Shown here one piece after another: positions 56,784 through 64,000 of a DNA stretch of 64,000 nt (within the stretch, counting starts at the first letter, position 1; every line of letters begins with the position of its first letter). A program made the position numbers and the translations under genes. The notes beneath the pieces were generated by a model that was not told the DNA's origin, ran no database searches, and saw nothing but the letters and a program-made list of their open reading frames with translations. The DNA is from Bryum argenteum (lineage: Eukaryota > Streptophyta > Bryopsida > Bryales > Bryaceae), in assembly GCA_037043015.1 (NCBI GenBank), contig CM073330.1:7706012-7770011 (forward strand), given 5' to 3'.

Positions 56784-59700
56784 ATGGCGTTGGCTTCGCT
56801 CATCCCGCACCATGTCTTCGGAGTCAAATCGAGTATCAAAAACTCAATGTACTTCACGGACGAAACAACAGTAATGTACGTAGCAGGACACAATTTGGTG
56901 TTTTGGAGTGTAGACCAAAAAGCGCAAAGGATCATTTCAGGAACTCCAGACACAGATGCCATTACTGCTATTGCAATCACTCCTAATAAGCGGCAAGTCG
57001 CCGTAGCTGAACGATTGGTTCCTGCTTATGAAAAAGTGTTACGGGGAGTGAGTCCATCTGAAGCCAAAGCACAATCTCCAACAGGTAACAACAATTACTC
57101 CGTCTCACCAAAATACCATGATTTGCTTGAAAAGTTTGTCGAAACAGTGCATGATGTAACAAGGAGCTCTGAACACTATTGAGCTTCCCTGATAGAATAT
57201 TGAGTACTTAACCTTTGTATATGTACCATTCATGTTGTATAAATCTACATATTGAGGCTCTCAAAGTTGTATCTTTAGTTATTTTCTTTGTGCTATCGAA
57301 TTCATGGTGTTTTAGTGAGAGGGAGAGAGTACATGCTGAATAATCGCTGTACAATAACTTTGGTGTATGACTATTTTGCAAACATTTCAATTGTTGTCGA
57401 GATGGAGGGTTTAAGACAACCACGGATCTCTTCCAATGATTCCAAATTGTTTGTTTATATGTATATTTGTGTATTTGAAAGTCAAGAAAGCTTCATTGAA
57501 AATTAGGTTGTTTTTGATGTTGCCATACGTTTCGAGTTTGGTTACTAACATTGTTTTGATTGCAAAACTCTCAGAGAATTAGATATTGTGCTTAACTTAT
57601 GAATGAATTAGGGTTTGATGGTCATATTGAGACATTTTGAAGAGAAAGAGGTTTTGAACTTTTGTCTCTTTTTGTACCAATAATTTACTCAATAATCATG
57701 AAAATTCTCACTATAACAAATTTGGTCATGTCTTAATTTCATATCAAGGAGATTTGAAAGAGAAATAGGGTTTGGAGAATTTTTTCTACTTGGAATTAAG
57801 AGTAGAATAAGATTGTTTATATCTACAAGTAGCATCTTCTTTTATTCTTATGTATGATATGTGATTAAATGAAATCATGTAGGAAATGAATCAAAATTTC
57901 CAACAATTAGTATATATAATACATCTACATTGAAGAGGAACAAAGTTTTAGGTGGAACGGATGTTGGATCAAAAGAATATGTATCCATTGCCTACACAGT
58001 TGATTCAAAAATGGTTGTTGCTCAAGGTAATTATCTAAAAAATTTGATATATGATGCACAAACCTATTGTTTATTTTTGTTTTCTTGAGGAAATTTGCAT
58101 ACAAAATATACACTTTCATCTTATATCATGAAGCAATAACTTCTTAGGTGGAGCTCCCGAGTGGAACGTTGTAACTTGGAATCTAGATAAACAAAAAGTC
58201 ATGGCATCTGCAAAAGTTTCTTATCATGGAAAGGATGTTTACCAAGTTTTGTTTCTAACTAATTTCTAAGTATTATCCATAACTTCACTACTACAAATAT
58301 TTGTAAGTTTTTAACCATTATGGATAACATTGTCTTCTCAAATAAACATTGTCGAATGTATGATCATCTCACCAAGTTAGAGATTGTTTTGGTTCAGATT
58401 TTATGTTGCCCACAAAATCCAGGATTGTTAACAATCATAGGGGTTGGAATTGCCCGAACATTTAAAGTTTCGGAGACACAATTACGGCCAGTTTCTACGG
58501 ATGTTGGCAAAAAAGAAGAAGAAACATTTCTATGTCATATGTGGCTTGCTGTAAAGAAAGACGATGAAGATGAACTTGAGTCCGACAAAGATAGTAGTGA
58601 GAAACAAAAAGATGGTACTTGTATCTATGCAGTTGAATCAGGAGCAATCATGCTTGTTGATGGGGGTGAGGTTGGTCTTACTCCAAATTAAGTTACTTTC
58701 GTGAGATTCCACATTTGTTATCAAAGTTAGCTATCCAAACCATCTCCTTTTCACTATGATGGAGAAAGCCACTACTCGCAAATGTATGCTCAAAACATAG
58801 TCAATTGAGGTGAAGGATGATAAGTTGGAGAAGATGTACGACATATAAAATTTTGTTCTAAGTCTGAAGGTGGAGTTTCTTGTCTAGATTCTTGAGGTCT
58901 GCCAAGGAACTCCACCTCTTGGCAGATGCCTCTCCAAAAATTGTTGTTACCTTAGCGGCCATGTCATTTCATTATCCATCCCGAATTTCACCAACAATGT
59001 GTTATGTTCCATAGTCTACATACTTATCGGTCACGAGTCACACCCTTCGATTGAGACATTCTCTACATTTTTAGCTCGTGGAGTTCTCTGCTGTAGAGTA
59101 AACCAGCTCTTTGCTTGTTGAAGCCCAACCATAGTTTTCTAATTATTTTGAACTTGAGCATGATGAAATTATGCACCATAAACCAATCAATGATGAGCTT
59201 GCAACCTCCTTTAACTCCTATACATCCTTAGTGTTGAAAAACAACATTTTGGATGGAGGGCGGAAACTTCTTCTTTTAGACATGGTTTTGGACGAAATCA
59301 CTTGGGTTGAGTCAAAAATCAAGTCTAATTTGTGTAGAGAAAATTGCAGACTCATATAGTAAGGTATGAAAAAATGGCATACATTTTATTGAAGGCAACT
59401 CTTGTTTTTGAGTCTTCATACATTTGGCATGTTTTACCATTGCAAGCCAATTATGTGAGATCAGAAATAGTTTTTTAACATAAGTGTGATCTTTAGGTGC
59501 AGCCCTAAAACATTGTAGTTGGAAGATTTTTTATCCAAATGACTTTTGTATTGGATTTCACTGATGTTTCTAGGATAAAAATAGTGATAAATTGGATGAG
59601 TATTTAAAAGCTATATCTCCTTTATCCACCATTGGATTCTAACTTTAGTTTTTAGGGATGCATTCATATCATAGTCTAGTTTTAATGGTAGTAACCTTGA

Positions 59701-62700
59701 CCTGATCGAAGATATAATAAAGATAAAGCATGGACTTGAGTGCAAGGGGTGTAGTTTTGGACTATTATTCCTTTGTAGAATGTTTGGCAGTTTCCACCAT
59801 TGCAAGACTACTATTTGAGCCAAGATATTTTTTTTGATGAATTTCTTTGGTACAATAGAGTCTCTGAGAGGAAGATAAACAACTTTCTAGTTGGTGATTT
59901 TTTTATTGCAAATTTATTGCTAGTAGTATAATTTTCACTTCAAAGTGAAAATGATAGTTTTCTGTAGCCTGTTTTGTGCACTAACCCGTCACAATCTTGC
60001 AATCCTTAAGGTCCCATAATTCAAGTTCTAATCCACATAATTTACAACAAGTCTATTATAAGTTTGTACACTTGAGATCTGAATAGCATATCTTTATTTT
60101 CATCTATGACACTTTTTTCAGAAAATATACCCTAGGAACGTTTAGGATTGAAGCACAAATCATTTACATATATTTTTGTTTGAGTAAATTGTCACTTTAT
60201 ATACGTACAAAAAGAAGACAAAAAAATATGACATCTTGAGTTGAGAATAAGTGAGAAGTGAATAATTCCATTGTTTCAAGGTTCATCAATGTTTACATTG
60301 CAATTGACAGATTATGGCTACAATTTCTGAAGAGGACCAAATTTTTGCAATAGAATCTATTATTCAATATTCTAAAGGGTTCATTGTCGGAACCTCATCT
60401 GGCATTGTTACTTTGTATGAAAAGCAAGAATCCGGGGAGTTTCATTACAAGAAGGTACCAAATTAAAGTATGAAAAAGTGATGCGTAATTCATTCAAAAG
60501 CCATTAACATTGTAGTCTTCTCAATTGATTGGTACATTGATTGTTTTAATTTCAAAATAGATAAAAGAAACCCCAAAAATATCTTGGCTTAAATGATAAA
60601 ATTTGAAGTTGCAAATTATATATGAGATTCAAACTAATCAATTGTTATGGCAAATCAGCTCCAAAGTATAAAAATGGAACATAAAGGAGTAAAAGTGACA
60701 AGTATGGCAATTTCCCCTGATGAAACTTGGTTGGTATGTGCAATGGAGAATAATCAATTGATTGTATTTCCATTTCAAAATCTTGATATGGTCAAAGTTA
60801 ATGAAGTGCCCAAAGACATGAATGTTCAAGTTAGTATTCCTTTTATCATAAAAACCAATATTATAAGTACCAAATTGTTGGAATTTTATGTATTTGAACA
60901 TAATCTATAGCATTTTTTAGTTTTTTAATTTTTAATTTTTTTTCAATATAGTTTAAATCAAAATCGAAAGACTTATCACAATTGCAAAGAAAAATGTTAC
61001 ACTTCAATTTCCTCTTATTTCAATATTCCTCATGTGATGTAGGAATTTCATACAAATGTAGTAACAGGAATGAGCATGTGCATGCGACGACCACTTATTG
61101 CAACATCTAGCTTAGATAAAACAGTGCGGATATGGAACTATTTAACAAAAACAATAGAACTAATTGGTGTTTACCCTGAAGATACTCTTTCAATATCTAT
61201 GCATCCTGATGGTAAGCTAAATTTTAAATGTATACTATGTCATTGGTATAAGTAGACAAATTGTGTTAATGACAAGTTCATAATGATTCAAAATAATAGT
61301 TGTGCACCAATTACTTACGTTTGTTTATGATTGGTTTGAGTCACTATGGACTAGTCACAAAACACAATTATTCTACTAGTGTTCGCGTCCTTGTCACATT
61401 ATTTGTTCAAATATTATTACATCTATGCATGGCTAATTTGTTATATAAAATATTTCATCTAAGATATCGTGAAATATCTTATTTCTCATATCTCGAATGA
61501 CTTAGAGGACATCATTCATGTCTAATAGTAGAATATATATGTATATGATGAAGGTCTTCAGATAATTGTGGGATTCGTTGATAAGCTTCGACTAATGCTT
61601 CTCCTCTTGGATGATATCAAAATCATCAAAGAATTCAATGTAAAAGCATGTAATGAATGTTCATTTAGTTCGGGAGGACAATATTTTGCCGCAGTTCATA
61701 GTAATGCAGTGCATGTTTTTGAAACTTATACATGTCAAAATATTGGAAACTTACGTGCTCATAGCGGAAAAGTATGTATCCTATAAGTAATGAATTATTT
61801 TGATTATATTGTCTAATTTCATAGTCATAACGTGTATAAACTGCTTACAGATCATATTATATACTAGAACATTCCACTAAGTGATTCTTATGCATGTTCT
61901 TAACGATTCAACATATAACCTTATAACACGTAATTTGTTATAATGGTAACATTCACTAATTTTGAAAAATGGGGGTTTAGCTCGAGTCGAGCTAAATGTA
62001 CCTACAGAGTACATTTGGCTCAACTCAAGCTCAATTGTCATCGATTTGATAATTTGAATATTCCCATTATAACAAATTACGTGTTTTATTTTATACACGT
62101 GAACATTATATTCTCTTTGGTTCTCTGAATCTAGTTCATATACAATATAATGATTATTTGAATCGAAAGAAATACTCTATGTAGAGATTGGATCATACTT
62201 ATTTTCATAAATTGTTTATTTGTATGTGGGATTGATGAATTTTTAAAAAATATATAGTAAAAAATAATTATACTAAACAAATAAAAACTTGAATATCAAA
62301 GGTAAAAAGTTTGGCTTGGTCACATGATGATTGTTTTCTTTTAACTGCTGGAATGGACGGAGCAATATATGAGTGGGAATTGAAGAGTTTAAAACGAAGT
62401 CGCGAAAATGTAATAAAAGGATGTCAATATACAGGTGTTGTCACTGTAAAAGACTCACCAACATTCTTTGGAGTAGGATCCGATCGAAAATTGAAAGAAC
62501 TTGATGATGCAATTGTCATAAAGGTAATAAACTCACTCACCAAAAACCATCCATATATTTTTAACAAATACACATATCATGTTGCATAATAATGATAGTA
62601 ATGATAATAGATTGTTCTATATTAGATATTTTGGTTATCAAATATGATGCATATTGCATTTTGAGTAATAAATCCAAATTGAATTTCAATAATTAAATGA

Positions 62701-63784
62701 TTCAGAGCTATACATCTATTGTAGCACTCACGCAACTAAAACTCCCTTATGGAAGTCGTTTATTATATGCTGGAACAGATGCTGGTAGTGTGCGTGCTTA
62801 TAGATTTCCTCTATCAGGTAATGATTCTACTATTAGAAATACATATTGATACTTAGACTATGATAGTAAATCTCTTGAATGATTATATAAGACTAGAAAA
62901 AAAAATCAATTAAAATCAATGAATTTGTCTACTTATATTCAAATCTACCTAGAATTGTTTTTAATAGCCACAAACATTAGAGCTATGTGAATTGTATCAA
63001 GTAATCTAAGTACAATTCTAAATTATAAGATAGATGTTTATATTTGTTTTATGTGTTCATGTAGGGGATTTCTATGAAGTACGAGCCTGTACAATTCTAA
63101 ATTATAAGATAGATGTTTATATTTGTTCTATGTGTTCATGTAGGGGATTTCTATGAAGTACGAGCCTGTACAGGCTCCATCACTCGCTTGACTATTAGCG
63201 TAGATGGTTTACTACTTGCATGTTGTGGTGAAGATGGATGTATTGTAATGTTTGATATTCGTGACAAAGAAAGGAGTCTCACAATGGGTTCTAGAAAAGA
63301 TAAAGATGCATTGGAATGGGCTCAAGAAGTATTGATAGCCAAAAATGATATGGAAGAAATGCGTCAAACTTGTCAAGACTTAGAAAATAAGGTGACACAT
63401 CATGTTAAAATCTTATACAATATTTTTATTTTTATCTTACTTGTATAGACCTTTCAGTGGTTTATTTGGAATATGATTGTAGTAGAATTTGATTCAAATG
63501 ACCATGTAAACAAATTCATTTAATCAGTTTTTAGATGTATATTTTATTTAGGCAACAACCATTCAAGTGTAATATTAAGAAGAATTTGGTTTGTTGTCTT
63601 GTTGCTACAGGTGGTACAATTAGCAACTTATTGTGAATATCAACTCAAATTAAAAGAGCAAGAATTTGGTGATCGTATGAAAGAAGTGACAGATAATATG
63701 CAAGCTGAAATCGATGATTATCGTATAAAAATTCAAACTATTTTGCTACAAAAAGCAGAAGATGTACGAAAAGGCAATCAATAA
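56784..63784 (+). CDS. CFAP57: CFAP57 (WDR65), cilia- and flagella-associated WD40 protein
   Basis: Axonemal protein linked to inner dynein arm assembly; in a plant it would serve sperm flagella. The start (MALASLIPHHVFGVK, then AGHNLVFW) and blocks such as RPLIATSSLDKTVRIWN, DKLRLM and CGEDGCIVMFDI fit CFAP57. Exons: 56784-57084, 57883-58026, 58148-58245, 58398-58665, 60311-60454, 60659-60829, 61043-61211, 61554-61771, 62302-62523, 62706-62817, 63144-63391, 63611-63784. Phases fit except between the fourth (ends phase 1) and fifth listed (starts phase 0), so one exon of length 3n+2 must lie in 58666-60310; I found no convincing one. WD40 repeats fill most of it, then a coiled coil begins. 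The TAA at 63782-63784 ends it near 760 aa, far short of the 1200-plus of animal CFAP57, so the gene may continue past the window by splicing, or be truncated. Confidence 0.88.
57098..57329. mobile_element. Stowaway-like MITE in CFAP57 intron 1
   Basis: Left end CTCCGTCTCACCAAAATACC then ATGATTTG; right end AATTCATGGTGTTTTAGTGA then GAGGGAGAGAG. TA flanks both sides (57096-57097, 57330-57331). It begins only 12 bp after the donor of exon 1. Same family as 15030-15206 and 38689-38897. Confidence 0.7.
58666..60310 (+). other. Large CFAP57 intron region hiding an unplaced exon
   Basis: Reading phase shows that at least one exon must be here, coding for the piece between LVDGG and IMATISEED, probably only 8-30 codons. 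A 32-bp candidate at about 59652-59683 fits phase and splice sites but its translation does not look like the family, so I do not annotate it. The rest is AT-rich with no recognised repeat. Confidence 0.5.
61925..62085. mobile_element. Foldback MITE in a CFAP57 intron
   Basis: The ends AACACGTAATTTGTTATAA and TTATAACAAATTACGTGTT are exact reverse complements, and complementarity continues with mismatches to the centre (AAATGTAC against GTACATTT), making arms of about 78 bp. TTAT occurs directly on both sides (61921-61924, 62086-62089), a probable target duplication. Different from the Stowaway family in ends and target. Confidence 0.75.
63010..63167. repeat. 79-bp tandem duplication over a CFAP57 splice acceptor
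   Basis: Sequence from GTACAATTCTAAATTATAAG to GAGCCTGTACA occurs twice in a row (starts 63010 and 63089), identical but for one T/C change. Each copy contains the acceptor TTCATGTAG/GGG and the first bases of the exon. Only the second acceptor (exon from 63144) reads into the conserved WD40 frame. Confidence 0.93.
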
Positions 63785-64000
63785 ATGTATACGTTGGAGT
63801 CTTTGACATTATCATAGTATCATACTTTGCATTCACTAGTTATATTGGTATTCCTTTTATTATATAGACAAGTATGATATGTTGTAGTCACAGCTCAAGT
63901 GTACCGAATCATAATTATAGCTATTTGTAGAAATTAAAAAAGATTGCTAAAACTAGAACCACTCAACAAAACTAACACATAGTATAATAAATAGATAGGA
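63785..64000. other. Right edge, after the last visible CFAP57 exon
   Basis: AT-rich, no coding signal. It is either the 3' flank of a short CFAP57 or the start of a further intron. Confidence 0.5.

Noticed and set aside
59652..59683. A 32-bp candidate for the missing CFAP57 exon
   Set aside because: Phase and splice sites fit, but the translation (GMHSYHS-like) does not resemble the family at this position.
1..64000. CRISPR arrays, bacterial operons, riboswitches or plasmid features
   Set aside because: No regularly spaced direct repeats with unique spacers; genes are spliced and the gene content is that of a plant nucleus.

Overview
The window looks like nuclear DNA of a land plant that still makes swimming sperm, most likely a bryophyte and less likely a lycophyte or fern (inference). 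The plant character comes from seven family-1 UDP-glycosyltransferase (UGT) genes with complete 44-residue PSPG boxes, a plant-style inositol polyphosphate phosphatase gene and Stowaway-type MITEs. The motile-sperm character comes from a gene for the ciliary WD40 protein CFAP57, which plants without flagellated sperm would not be expected to keep. Protein-coding genes are intron-rich and the spacers are AT-rich.

Layout. 1-35.7 kb is a UGT cluster: two genes on + (2181-3975, 9033-11037), two on - (11606-13491, 15866-17826) and three on + (24790-26693, 30371-32260, 33745-35681). All seven have a short first exon of about 60-70 codons, one phase-2 intron of 235-481 bp at the same place, and a long second exon. 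They form two subfamilies: genes 1-4 (catalytic aspartate in VIRD) and genes 5-7 (IVD). Between them lie a perfect 102-bp hairpin MITE, SINE copies, a 5S-rRNA-like fragment, a TTAA-flanked piggyBac-like MITE and a whole Tc1/mariner element with TA target duplications but a broken DD34E transposase. 38077-41734 (-) is an 11-exon MINPP1-type histidine phosphatase.

43.0-52.6 kb (possibly to 55.3 kb), on -, is a very large non-LTR retrotransposon and the most unusual object here. Reading from its 5' side it has an ORF1 with RRM-like and coiled-coil regions, then an A/C-rich frame without an early ATG that carries a canonical 2A ribosome-skipping motif (ending NPGP, 50074-50106), then a giant frame coding for an APE-type endonuclease, reverse transcriptase, a segment resembling PCIF1-type methyltransferases, RNase H, a CCHC knuckle and an R2-like restriction-type endonuclease. 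Two endonucleases in one LINE recalls the Dualen/RandI elements of green algae. The frames join by a -1 step at ORF1 and a +1 step at a C9 run. The poly(A) starts directly at the stop codon. Upstream of ORF1 an 899-codon frame of unknown meaning stays open.

56784-63784 (+) is CFAP57, at least 13 exons, with MITEs in its introns and a 79-bp tandem duplication over one splice acceptor. The UGTs probably glycosylate small specialised metabolites and arose by local duplication. The phosphatase and CFAP57 are unrelated housekeeping or cilium genes. Exon boundaries were placed by hand from GT/AG sites, phase and family conservation; no alignment or expression data were available.
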